Source of the DNA: Nitrospirota bacterium
GTDB taxonomy: Bacteria; Nitrospirota; Thermodesulfovibrionia; Thermodesulfovibrionales; BMS3Bbin05
Length of the DNA: 33,191 nt
Assembly: GCA_020351835.1 (NCBI GenBank)
Contig: CP070669.1
Coordinates: 1,620,876-1,654,066 of the forward strand
Reading direction: 5' to 3'
Part shown: positions 24,149-31,944 of the stretch, piece by piece
Layout of the letters: the number at the start of each line of letters is the position of its first letter
How positions within the stretch are numbered: position 1 is the first letter of the stretch
Translations under genes and position numbers: made by a program
The notes under the pieces: model-generated
The model's database searches: none
Told to the model about the DNA's origin: nothing
The model's input: the letters and a program-made list of their open reading frames with translations, nothing else

Positions 24149-25324
24149 ATGGTGAAAACAGGACTGGATAATATAAAGAGCAAATGGCCTAAAAGCTTAA
24201 ATGGAGCATCCGCCGGACTCGTTGTCAATCCCTCCTCGGTCAACGGTCAGTTGGAACACGCCGTTGATGTACTAAGATCTTTCAGTTCAATAAAGCTTAA
24301 GGCACTTTTCGGACCACAGCATGGTATCAGGGGAGAGACCCAGGATAACATGGTCGAATGGCAGGGGTTTAAGGACAAAAGGACAGGGCTACCGGTGTTC
24401 AGCCTTTATGGGTCGACCAGGGAGCCTCTCGATGATATGTTAAGAGGTCTGGATGTGCTCATTATCGATATGCAGGATGCGGGTGCGCGATACTATACGT
24501 TTATCTGGACAATGGCGCTTTGCATGAACGCATGCGAGCAAAAAGGGATCTCATTGGTCATACTTGACAGGCCTAATCCCATAAATGGTTCAGATACAGA
24601 GGGGCCTGTCCTGGACCCGGCATTCACCTCTTTTGTTGGCCTCTATCCAATACCTGTCCGCCACGGAATGACGATAGGCGAGATAGGTGTTTACCTGAAG
24701 GATGTGTTCTTTCATGACCTTGAGCTTATTGTTATCAAGATGAGAGGATGGAGCAGGAAGATGTGGTTCGATGATACAGGTTTGCCTTGGGTGTTGCCAT
24801 CTCCTAACCTTCCAACTCTTCAGTCTTCTATGGTTTATCCGGGCATGTGTTTGCTCGAGGGGACAAATATGAGTGAAGGAAGGGGAACAACAAGGCCTTT
24901 TGAGATATTCGGAGCCCCTTATATAGAACCTTATGATCTGGTGAGGAGGTTAAGAAGGTATATGCTTCCCGGAGTTGGTTTCAGGCCGCTCTACTTTGAG
25001 CCAACGTTCCAGAAATACGCGGGGAAACTATGCGGGGGAGCCCAGCTTCATGTTGAGGACAGGAAGAAATTCCGCCCTTTCAGAACAGGCGTGGCAGTTG
25101 TAAAGGCCGTTCATGATCTATTCCCAGAGAGGTTCAAATGGAAACAGCCTCCTTACGAATATGAGCGAGAGAAGTTACCGTTCGATATCCTGTGCGGTAC
25201 AGACAGAATAAGGAAAGATATCGAGGGAGGAAAGAACATTGGATCGATGGTAAGATGGTGGGAAGGACAGTGCTCGAAGTTCGATCACGAAATAAGAAGA
25301 AGATGCATTATATATGAAAAATAA
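24149..25324 (+). CDS. namZ: DUF1343/NamZ-like exo-β-N-acetylmuramidase
   Basis: 391-aa member of DUF1343, whose characterised member NamZ (Bacillus subtilis YbbC) removes MurNAc from the non-reducing end of peptidoglycan fragments. Family motifs: LVVNPSSVNGQ, ALFGPQHGIRGETQDN, PVFSLYG, DVLIIDMQDAGARYYTFIWTM, ILDRPNPINGSDTEGPVL, PVRHGMTIGE, PSPNLPTLQSSMVYPGMCLLEGTN and SEGRGTTRPFEIFGAP. Many relatives are secreted, but no signal peptide is visible here, so this one probably acts in the cytoplasm on imported muropeptides. GGAG lies 8 bp before ATG. Its last 11 bp overlap the MurU-AmgK-like gene, a direct link to MurNAc recycling. The symbol is by family resemblance. Confidence 0.88.
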   Translation: MVKTGLDNIKSKWPKSLNGASAGLVVNPSSVNGQLEHAVDVLRSFSSIKLKALFGPQHGIRGETQDNMVEWQGFKDKRTGLPVFSLYGSTREPLDDMLRGLDVLIIDMQDAGARYYTFIWTMALCMNACEQKGISLVILDRPNPINGSDTEGPVLDPAFTSFVGLYPIPVRHGMTIGEIGVYLKDVFFHDLELIVIKMRGWSRKMWFDDTGLPWVLPSPNLPTLQSSMVYPGMCLLEGTNMSEGRGTTRPFEIFGAPYIEPYDLVRRLRRYMLPGVGFRPLYFEPTFQKYAGKLCGGAQLHVEDRKKFRPFRTGVAVVKAVHDLFPERFKWKQPPYEYEREKLPFDILCGTDRIRKDIEGGKNIGSMVRWWEGQCSKFDHEIRRRCIIYEK

Positions 25325-27182
25325 GTTCAAGACCTTCATTCTGGCAGCCGGACTCGGTGAGAGACTAAGGCCTATTACTGATCATATCCCCAAGCCCCTG
25401 ATGCCCGTTCTCGGTAAGCCTGTTATAGAGAGAGTGATAAGGTCGATGAACGGGCTCGATCATGCCGGCATGGGCATGAACCTGCATTATAAGAGAGAAA
25501 TAATTGAAGAATGGCTCAATAAGAACGGTTATAGCGATGATATAAAGACCTTCCATGAGGACCCAATATTGGGAACAGGCGGTGCCCTGAGGAATGCTGC
25601 CGATTTTCTAAGTGAATGCACCTTCCTTGTCCATAACTCCGATATCATCTCTGACGTTGATCTGGCCGAACTGGTGGCGTTCCACGAAAGTTCCGGCAAT
25701 ATTGCGACACTTGCTGTCCACTATCATGAGAAGTTCAATAATCTGTGTGTCGACAGTGAAGGAGATTTCAAGATGATAGGGTTTGGATATTGCATCCCTA
25801 CAAGAGGCCTGACAAGGCTTGCTTTTACAGGGATCGCTGTATATGAGCCTGAATTTCTTGAATTCCTTCCACCGGGCGATTCCAGTGTGATCGAGGCATG
25901 GGACAAGGCGGTTAGTGCGGGGCGTAAGATAGGAACATTGGATGTTACGGGGAGCAAATGGACGGATATTGGTACTCCTGCGTCCTATGCCAGAGCGGTG
26001 TTCCAGCTAATGAGGGAGGATGGTGAGAGCATGTATATTGATCCGGAGGCCGGTGGGTGTAAAGAGGTTGCAATGGCCGGTATGGTAGCATTGGAGAGCG
26101 GAAGCTCGGCAAAAAAGGGGGCATCTCTAAAGAATTGTATATTGCTAAGGGGGGGGATGGCGGAGAAAGGCGAAAACCTCGAGAACTGCATAAAGATAGC
26201 GGGACATGTATTGAAAATTGATGAGGGGCGGCTCTTTCCAGTAAAGCACAGGACCGGAATGCAGATGATCGGATCGGGCGGTTCCGATCGTGATTACTAC
26301 AGGATGTCATATGGGACGGGCACTGCTGTCCTTCTCAGGAACGCAGGTAAGGATTCAGGTCTTGAAAGACATATCCGTTTAACAGAGTATCTGTCCGGGA
26401 ACGGAGTTCCTGTACCAGGGCTGTTATCGGCTGACACGAGCAAGAATGAGGCAATTTTCGAAGATCTTGGAGATACATCATTGTATAACTGGCTTAAGTG
26501 CGAGGACGAGGCTTCAGAGATCGAGATGATGTATCGAAGTGTTCTGGATGTTGCCCTGAAGATGCACTTTGAATTAGAAGGTTCAAGGGTTTGCGATGAG
26601 ATAAAAGAAGTTATATTCGACTATGGACATTTCAGGTGGGAGACGGATTATTTTATTGAGATGTTCGTTCGCGGTATAAGAGGCCTGGAGATGTTTGACA
26701 GGCCGGCACTGGAAAACGATCTGGACGAACTTGCAAGAACCGCTGATGAGTTCAATAAGACGGTCATACATAGAGATCTTCAGTCTCAGAACATAATGGT
26801 AGTCAGTGACGGGTCACCCAGATTGATCGATTACCAGGGCGCTAGAATGGGACCTCCTGCTTATGACCTGGCATCGCTTCTCTGGGACCCTTATGCAAAG
26901 CTTGATGCCAAAATGAGAAGCGATCTTTTGAGGTATTATCTGTGGAAAGCGACAGAGGTTTCAGGGGGGCAGGCCGATGTCGGTGAGATAGAGAGATCAC
27001 TGATATACTGCAGGCTTCAGAGACATATGCAGTCCCTTGGTGCTTACGGTAACCTTTCCATGAACATGGGGAAAAGATATTTTCTTAAGTTCGTTACCGA
27101 AGGTATCGATCTGTTGAAGGTGGACATGAAAGAGCTAAATGAGGGCCTGCCCGCACTTCGAGAGCTTATTGGTTCGTTATAG
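25314..27182 (+). CDS. MurU-AmgK-like fusion: sugar-1-phosphate nucleotidyltransferase plus MurNAc kinase-like domain
   Basis: 622 aa. Residues 1-235 are a nucleotidyltransferase (LAAGLGERLRPITDHIPKPLM at 10-30; GTGGALRNA at 87-95; HNSD at 107-110; WTDIGTP at 216-222). Residues about 240-305 look like a short hexapeptide-type linker. Residues about 315-615 are an APH/choline-kinase-type domain with HRDLQSQN (486-493) and IDYQGARMGPPAYDLASLLW (metal-binding D506). In Pseudomonas, AmgK makes MurNAc-1-phosphate and MurU converts it to UDP-MurNAc as separate proteins; here both steps are apparently on one chain in reverse order. Overlap with the NamZ-like gene supports MurNAc as substrate. Alternative: another sugar-1-phosphate route. 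Confidence 0.85.
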   Translation: MKNKFKTFILAAGLGERLRPITDHIPKPLMPVLGKPVIERVIRSMNGLDHAGMGMNLHYKREIIEEWLNKNGYSDDIKTFHEDPILGTGGALRNAADFLSECTFLVHNSDIISDVDLAELVAFHESSGNIATLAVHYHEKFNNLCVDSEGDFKMIGFGYCIPTRGLTRLAFTGIAVYEPEFLEFLPPGDSSVIEAWDKAVSAGRKIGTLDVTGSKWTDIGTPASYARAVFQLMREDGESMYIDPEAGGCKEVAMAGMVALESGSSAKKGASLKNCILLRGGMAEKGENLENCIKIAGHVLKIDEGRLFPVKHRTGMQMIGSGGSDRDYYRMSYGTGTAVLLRNAGKDSGLERHIRLTEYLSGNGVPVPGLLSADTSKNEAIFEDLGDTSLYNWLKCEDEASEIEMMYRSVLDVALKMHFELEGSRVCDEIKEVIFDYGHFRWETDYFIEMFVRGIRGLEMFDRPALENDLDELARTADEFNKTVIHRDLQSQNIMVVSDGSPRLIDYQGARMGPPAYDLASLLWDPYAKLDAKMRSDLLRYYLWKATEVSGGQADVGEIERSLIYCRLQRHMQSLGAYGNLSMNMGKRYFLKFVTEGIDLLKVDMKELNEGLPALRELIGSL

Positions 27183-27202
27183 ATATTTCTTTTGCCAGTA
27201 TA

Positions 27203-27231
27203 TTGAATTTTTTATCACCAGGTTATAAAAT
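27203..27231 (+). promoter_or_regulatory. Possible σ70 promoter of receiver-GGDEF gene
   Basis: TTGAAT (27203-27208) and TAAAAT (27226-27231) with a 17-bp spacer. A TCACC/GGTGA inverted repeat (about 27214-27238) overlaps the -10 and could be an operator. Weak motif evidence only. Confidence 0.35.
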
Positions 27232-27261
27232 ACGGTGACCTAAGACAGTCCGGGGGAAGTA

Positions 27262-28119
27262 GTGGGGAATAATCGCATATTGATAGTAGATGATGAGCCT
27301 CATGTTCTTGACATGATAGGCCAGGGACTTACGTCCGAAGGCTTTAAGTGCGAGGTAGCTATCTCCGGTGAAGAGGCACTGGAGATGATCATGCAGAACG
27401 ATTACGAGTTCCTCATCGTCGATGTTGTTCTTCCCGGAATGGATGGTATCGATCTTACCCGCAAAGCCAAGAAACAAAAAAAGGATATCCTTGTCATATT
27501 AATGACCGGGTTTGTCGAGAAGTTCTCCTATGAAACAGCTCATAGCACCGGTGCTTCGGATTTCATTGGAAAGCCTTTCAGGGTGCAGGAGCTCATTCTT
27601 AGAATGAAGCATGTGAGGATGCAGGAGAGACTTCGCTTAATGTCCATAACCGATGAACTTACAGGGCTGCTTAACAGGCGGGGGTTCTTCCCTATGGCTG
27701 AAAAGCAGTTGAAGATAGCGGACAGATTCGGTGATGAGATGGCACTGTTGTTCGTTGACCAGGATAACCTTAAGTCGATCAACGATACCTGGGGTCATAA
27801 GGAAGGCGATAGTGCGATAGTAAATACGGCATGCCTGATCAAGGATACATTCCGTGACTCGGATATCATTGCCCGGATGGGAGGAGACGAGTTCGCTATA
27901 CTTATGGTCGTTGACAGGGAGTTCAACGGTGATGTGGTTGTCAAAAGGCTCGAAGAGACCTTTGACCGGCATAACAGGAACAGTAGCGAGAAGTATGACC
28001 TTTCTATCAGTGTAGGATGCGCAATATACAAGCCTGAATCGATATTTTCACTGGATGACCTTATAAGCCGCGCGGATGCTGAGATGTATCATAACAAAAG
28101 TCTGAAGCGCTCCGGTTGA
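27262..28119 (+). CDS. Receiver-GGDEF diguanylate cyclase, paralogue 1
   Basis: 285-aa soluble response regulator making c-di-GMP. Receiver domain about 4-118 (acidic pair D10/D11, phospho-acceptor D54, conserved K104 in FIGKPF); GGDEF domain about 128-280 with GGDEF at 207-211 and inhibitory RxxD (RDSD, 198-201) five residues upstream. Dimerisation on receiver phosphorylation would activate it, as in PleD/WspR-type enzymes. GTG 27262 has GGGGGAAG nearby. No kinase is adjacent. Strongly similar to the protein at 30605-31507 (shared LILRMKHV/LFMRMKHV linker, TFRDSDIIAR, TGLLNRRGFFPM), so a duplicated pair. Confidence 0.94.
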   Translation: MGNNRILIVDDEPHVLDMIGQGLTSEGFKCEVAISGEEALEMIMQNDYEFLIVDVVLPGMDGIDLTRKAKKQKKDILVILMTGFVEKFSYETAHSTGASDFIGKPFRVQELILRMKHVRMQERLRLMSITDELTGLLNRRGFFPMAEKQLKIADRFGDEMALLFVDQDNLKSINDTWGHKEGDSAIVNTACLIKDTFRDSDIIARMGGDEFAILMVVDREFNGDVVVKRLEETFDRHNRNSSEKYDLSISVGCAIYKPESIFSLDDLISRADAEMYHNKSLKRSG

Positions 28120-28149
28120 AATGGGCCTGGCCGGACAAACCGGTATCAA

Positions 28150-28584
28150 CTAATCAGACAGTATAAGAAGCATATCATTCGTAAATCTTAACCTTTTGCA
28201 CAATGTAACGGCGATCGACCTGTAAACGATGCTTGCCATATCTTTGTCCTCTTTCAGTGCCTTATCGAACTCCCTGGTCGGGATCTCAATTAGTACTGTT
28301 CTCTTTGCCGCCTTAACGGTTGCAGACCTTGGCCCCCTGTCGATGAAAGATACCTCACCTATCGGGCTTCCGTCTGAAAGCATGCTTACGGTCTTGTCGC
28401 CCTTGATAACATTTACAGTTCCCTCTTTAATGATAAAAAAAGAATTGCACTCATCACCTTCGCTTACTATCTCGTCTCCCATCTCGTATACAGATTCTTT
28501 GCATATCCTGCTTATTTTCGTCAGCTCCATAGTTGAGAGTCCGTTAAGGAACTCTATCTTTTTTAGCAGCTTGATGTTCTCCAT
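28150..28584 (-). CDS. Cyclic-nucleotide-binding (CAP_ED) domain protein
   Basis: 144-aa protein consisting of one cNMP-binding β-roll (about 10-125) and a C-terminal helix, with no helix-turn-helix, so not a Crp-type transcription factor. The phosphate-binding cassette IGEVSFIDRGPRSATVKA keeps the Glu and Arg used to hold cAMP or cGMP. AAGGAG precedes ATG at good spacing. It is convergent with the receiver-GGDEF gene and divergent from an unknown membrane protein. Such stand-alone domains often regulate partners by protein contact. The ligand is not defined by the sequence. Confidence 0.87.
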   Translation of the reverse strand: MENIKLLKKIEFLNGLSTMELTKISRICKESVYEMGDEIVSEGDECNSFFIIKEGTVNVIKGDKTVSMLSDGSPIGEVSFIDRGPRSATVKAAKRTVLIEIPTREFDKALKEDKDMASIVYRSIAVTLCKRLRFTNDMLLILSD

Positions 28585-28607
28585 TTAAGGTTCTCCTTAT
28601 TTAGGCG

Positions 28608-29318
28608 ATGATATCAGGCAACAAGTGCTTATGCTGTTTAATGTATCATCAGATGTTTTTTATTGTCAATTTTGGCATTTATGGTGGGACCTATCTTGAT
28701 TCTCTCTATGATCTGATGTATATTTATAGCGTGGATGAAAATATAGTGCAAAAGTTCAATGAGGCCTTCGACAAGTATTCCAGGTCAGAGTATGAATCTG
28801 ATGGAGTAGTGCTGGGAGACATTATAGAGATAAACGGCAAGCCCGAAGGGGTCAGGGTCCAGCTGGCGCTTCTCATTTTTTTTATTATAGTCCCGGTCGT
28901 TGCCCTGATCGAGGACAGATCATTGCTCTTGATCACTTTCTCACTATTATGGATCATTGTTTCTGTGAAAGTTATGTATGAGATCACTAAAGCTGACCTC
29001 TACGCCAGGTTCAGCTATGTTGAGAAGACCTTTGAGGTCGAGAACATAAATCTTTTGATAGGGAAGATCAGAAGTTTGATAGGCTTCAGGTATTCCTGGG
29101 AAGGGATACATAAATGGTCGGACATGAAGCAGATATTGCTAAGAGAAAAGAAGTTCGGTAAATTGATCTCTAATAAGGAATATCGACTCATTTTCATCGG
29201 GACCAACCGGAAGGAATACCCTATAGCTGAGTTCACAAACAGCCACCTCGCCGAGAACGTCGCTTATATACTAGCGAGACTGACCGGGGCAAAATACTAT
29301 AAGATAAGGGCTCACTAA
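28608..29318 (+). CDS. Two-TM membrane protein, unknown function
   Basis: Up to 236 aa. The region from about residue 37 (MYIYSVDENIVQKFNEAFDKYS) reads as a real protein: a short soluble part, two adjacent membrane helices (about 85-102 and 104-122) and a C-terminal cytoplasmic-type domain (about 125-236) with GIHKWSDMKQILLREKK and YPIAEFTNSHLAENVAYILARL. The first 36 codons are AT-rich and Cys-rich and may not be translated; ATG 28716 is an alternative start, though neither has a strong ribosome-binding site. No family recognised. It is divergent from the cNMP-binding gene with only 23 bp between starts if 28608 is used, which also favours a later start. Confidence 0.62.
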   Translation: MISGNKCLCCLMYHQMFFIVNFGIYGGTYLDSLYDLMYIYSVDENIVQKFNEAFDKYSRSEYESDGVVLGDIIEINGKPEGVRVQLALLIFFIIVPVVALIEDRSLLLITFSLLWIIVSVKVMYEITKADLYARFSYVEKTFEVENINLLIGKIRSLIGFRYSWEGIHKWSDMKQILLREKKFGKLISNKEYRLIFIGTNRKEYPIAEFTNSHLAENVAYILARLTGAKYYKIRAH

Positions 29319-29343
29319 TACCATGTGTGAAAGCTATTAAGGT

Positions 29344-29481
29344 TTATGCGGAGAGGACTATTCTCAGAAGGTCCTCTTTTTCTTCGGGGGACAGTTCAGC
29401 GTATAGTTCGCTTTCTTTCAGGATACTGACGATCTCACTGATCATCTCTTCATCGGTCTTGTTCTGGTACTTACCGGTCAT
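29344..29481 (-). CDS. Small acidic helical protein, 45 aa
   Basis: Short frame read on the minus strand: MTGKYQNKTDEEMISEIV, then SILKESELYAELSPEEKEDL and LRIVLSA. CGGAG lies 6 bp before ATG (29481). The composition (charged amphipathic helices, no Cys or Trp) and codon use match neighbouring genes. It lies between a convergent membrane-protein gene and the pseudo-receiver-PilZ gene. The function is unknown; size and charge would suit a regulatory or adaptor peptide. Confidence 0.55.
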   Translation of the reverse strand: MTGKYQNKTDEEMISEIVSILKESELYAELSPEEKEDLLRIVLSA

Positions 29482-29612
29482 ATTAGACTCCGGAAGCAGT
29501 TTTAAGCATTATCTATGCCAGAACGGAACATATTGATATTAAAAAGAATATCTATTGAGGGGGTGTGTCGTAAATTAATAGATCTGTAACATTTTGATAC
29601 TATACTTATTGA

Positions 29613-30284
29613 TCAGATCATTTCTCTTATCTTTATATAGTCATCAATAAGTGCCTTTGACGTTGCATCGAGATTATTGAACCTGAGGCCATATTGGAAA
29701 TGGTTATCGCCCAGTTCGAGCTTTCTGACCACCTCTCCCTCGATCGTAACACGGTTAAGCCTCATGAATATCGAAAAGTTGAGAGTATCACCCTTATTAA
29801 GGGCTTTATTTGTCTCTATCAGCATCCCTGAGGAACTAATATTCTTCGAACTGCAGTAAAAGGAGTTCTTGAACTTGCCGTCGACAGCAATGTTCATAAG
29901 TACTCTTATGCCCCGCCTCTGGGGTACATCGAGAAGCTCGCTGGCCTTTCTGTACAGCTCCTGCGAATAGACGGGCTCTGTAATGATGGCATTAGCACCT
30001 GCAAAGACACATTTGTCTATAGATCCCTGTTCATTATCACAAGTCAGAAGAACTGATACGTTACGCAGTTCCTTATCGCTCCTGAGGGTTTTACAGAGCC
30101 TGTCACCTCCCATCCTCGGGAGGCTCAGGCTGGCTATTACAAGTTCCGCTGGAGACCCTACATGTATCTCAAGCATCTCTTCGCAAGAGGAGGCCGAAAC
30201 CATTTCTATATCGGATCTCAGTATAAAGCTGCTGTTCTTGTCAAGGAAATGCTTAAGTCTCTTTTCAACAATGATCTTTTTCAT
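29613..30284 (-). CDS. Pseudo-receiver-PilZ protein
   Basis: 223-aa paralogue of the receiver-PilZ protein at 17125-17787 with the same domain order. The receiver has lost its chemistry: the phospho-acceptor position is Ser (S52 in ELVIASLSLPRMGG), the acidic pair is absent (IIVEKR) and the conserved Lys-Pro is Glu-Pro (TEP, 102-104). The PilZ half is intact, with RxxxR (R123-R127) and NxSxxG (N148, S150, G153). It therefore should bind c-di-GMP but not receive phosphate; the receiver fold likely serves as a dimer or partner-binding platform. Monocistronic, minus strand; the 320-bp AT-rich region upstream separates it from the divergent receiver-GGDEF gene. Confidence 0.87.
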   Translation of the reverse strand: MKKIIVEKRLKHFLDKNSSFILRSDIEMVSASSCEEMLEIHVGSPAELVIASLSLPRMGGDRLCKTLRSDKELRNVSVLLTCDNEQGSIDKCVFAGANAIITEPVYSQELYRKASELLDVPQRRGIRVLMNIAVDGKFKNSFYCSSKNISSSGMLIETNKALNKGDTLNFSIFMRLNRVTIEGEVVRKLELGDNHFQYGLRFNNLDATSKALIDDYIKIREMI

Positions 30285-30604
30285 TCAAAAATTATAAAAC
30301 AAAACTTGATAGCAGGTCTAACAATGTGACCCGAAGGAATATTGTGCTGGTCAGGTCGAATGTGAGAGATGCCCTGTATTAATTTATATATGATCCATTT
30401 AAAAAAATAATATAATAATAAAAAAATATAAAAGCTATAAATTCAATGACTTAGATGTAATAAATGTAGTTACATTTATATACTTAGAACAGCAAAGAAG
30501 CTCAAAATTCTGTATAATGAAAGCAGGAAAATTGGTTTATTCCTATTTGGGGTTATATAATGCTGTTGCATGAAATTTAATTAGGTGATTATATAAAAGA
30601 GAGA
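30285..30604. other. AT-rich divergent intergenic region
   Basis: 320 bp, very AT-rich, with A-tracts around 30400-30435 that suggest bent DNA. It contains the 18-bp palindrome at 30461-30478 and, on the plus strand, TGTATAAT with its -10 hexamer at 30513-30518, without a good -35. No protein gene. Confidence 0.6.
30461..30478. promoter_or_regulatory. 18-bp palindrome, candidate operator
   Basis: TAAATGTAGTTACATTTA is a perfect 8-bp inverted repeat around GT. Its centre is about 55 bp upstream of the start expected from the TATAAT at 30513-30518, a position typical of activator sites, and that promoter lacks a -35. It could control the receiver-GGDEF gene, the divergent PilZ gene or both. 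Confidence 0.45.
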
Positions 30605-31507
30605 ATGAGGGACATGAAGACAGAAGATAACAGGGTTCTGATCGTTGATGACGATGATACCGTTTGTGAAATGTTCGGCGAAGCGCTTAGCAATGAAGGG
30701 TTCCATTGCATGACCGCATCCAATGGAGAAGATGCACTTAAGTTATTAGACGATAATACTTTTGATTTTATGATCACTGATATTATTATGCCCGGGATGA
30801 AGGGGTTTCAACTTGTAGAGAAGGCTAAAAAGGCCTATCCCGACCTGTCGGTGATATTGATGACCGGCTTTGTAGAGGATTTTTCCTATGATGATGCTAT
30901 CGAGGCCGGTGCATCGGATTTCATCAAGAAACCATTTACTCCAAATGAGCTGTTCATGAGGATGAAACACGTTAAGATGCAGGAGAAGGTCCGAAGTATG
31001 TCTGTTACTGATTCTCTTACCGGCTTGCTCAACAGGAGAGGTTTCTTCCCTATGTCAGATAAGCAGCTCAAAGTTTCTGACCGAAGCGGGATACCTTTAG
31101 TTTTGTTATTCGCAGATATAGATAACCTGAAATATATTAATGACACCTGGGGGCATAATGATGGGGATCTGGCCCTGATAAATATCTCCAGGATCATCAA
31201 GGACACATTTAGGGATTCTGACATAATTGCAAGGCTGGGAGGGGACGAGTTCGCTATACTTTTGTGGGGTGGGGATGAATTCGAGACCGACCTGGTCATA
31301 AAGAGGTTGCAAAGCAACATCGATAAGTTCAACAGTAATGTTAGCGACAGATATAGACTGTCTCTAAGTGTAGGGCATTCTAACTACGATCCCAGGGAGA
31401 AGTGCACCATTGATGAACTGATATCCAAAGCTGACGCTAACATGTATGAGAGCAAGCGAGCAAAAAGGACGATCCGGCAGTCTTCAGACGATACTCCTGA
31501 CAAATAA
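30605..31507 (+). CDS. Receiver-GGDEF diguanylate cyclase, paralogue 2
   Basis: 300 aa, same architecture as the protein at 27262-28119. Receiver about 10-125 (acidic cluster D15-D18, phospho-acceptor D59, K109 in FIKKPF); GGDEF domain about 135-290 with GGDEF at 212-216 and RDSD inhibitory site at 203-206. It differs from paralogue 1 in having the more common DIDNLK in the metal-binding strand, where paralogue 1 has DQDNLK, and in a C-terminal basic extension (ESKRAKRTIRQSSDD). Start ATG 30605 with AAGAGAGA upstream; ATG 30614 is possible. A PilZ gene follows 51 bp downstream and may be its effector. Confidence 0.93.
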   Translation: MRDMKTEDNRVLIVDDDDTVCEMFGEALSNEGFHCMTASNGEDALKLLDDNTFDFMITDIIMPGMKGFQLVEKAKKAYPDLSVILMTGFVEDFSYDDAIEAGASDFIKKPFTPNELFMRMKHVKMQEKVRSMSVTDSLTGLLNRRGFFPMSDKQLKVSDRSGIPLVLLFADIDNLKYINDTWGHNDGDLALINISRIIKDTFRDSDIIARLGGDEFAILLWGGDEFETDLVIKRLQSNIDKFNSNVSDRYRLSLSVGHSNYDPREKCTIDELISKADANMYESKRAKRTIRQSSDDTPDK

Positions 31508-31558
31508 TGTTCTGATAGTTTAAAATTCCTCCTATATGCATATGCAAGGGGGAACCGC

Positions 31559-31897
31559 ATGCCGTCTAAGAGGGATCAGAAGAGGTTCATTAAGAGGCTA
31601 AATGCCGATTTTACCGTAAATGGTGTGACACGAAAAGGTGTTTCAAGTAACTTCTCCATAAACGGTCTGTTCATAAGGACGAACTATCCGTACGTTGTGG
31701 GTACCATGCTGGACATTGATATACATCTTCCTGATGGCGAGATATCCCGATTGAAGGGTAAGGTGGTAAGGTCAGACAAGACGTCTATGGGAAAGGTGAT
31801 CGGTATGCCTGTGAGATCTATGAAGAACGGAATGGGTATCGAGATAATTGATAAGGACCCGAACTACCTGCATTTGATAAGAGACCTGGTTGACTGA
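31559..31897 (+). CDS. Single-domain PilZ protein
   Basis: 112 aa, almost entirely one PilZ domain. Both c-di-GMP motifs are present: RxxxR (R9-R13, RFIKR) and NxSxxG (N31, S33, G36 in NFSINGLF). GGGGGAA lies just upstream of ATG. It follows a receiver-GGDEF gene by 51 bp on the same strand, giving a compact producer-receptor pair. The domain ends with the usual GIEIIDKDPN.LHLI segment. The target is not evident; single PilZ proteins often act on motility, secretion or polysaccharide machinery, none of which is nearby. Confidence 0.9.
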   Translation: MPSKRDQKRFIKRLNADFTVNGVTRKGVSSNFSINGLFIRTNYPYVVGTMLDIDIHLPDGEISRLKGKVVRSDKTSMGKVIGMPVRSMKNGMGIEIIDKDPNYLHLIRDLVD

Positions 31898-31944
31898 GCG
31901 CTGTGCGACCGTAAGGTCTTCGAACAAAGAATGAGTATTAGCGA

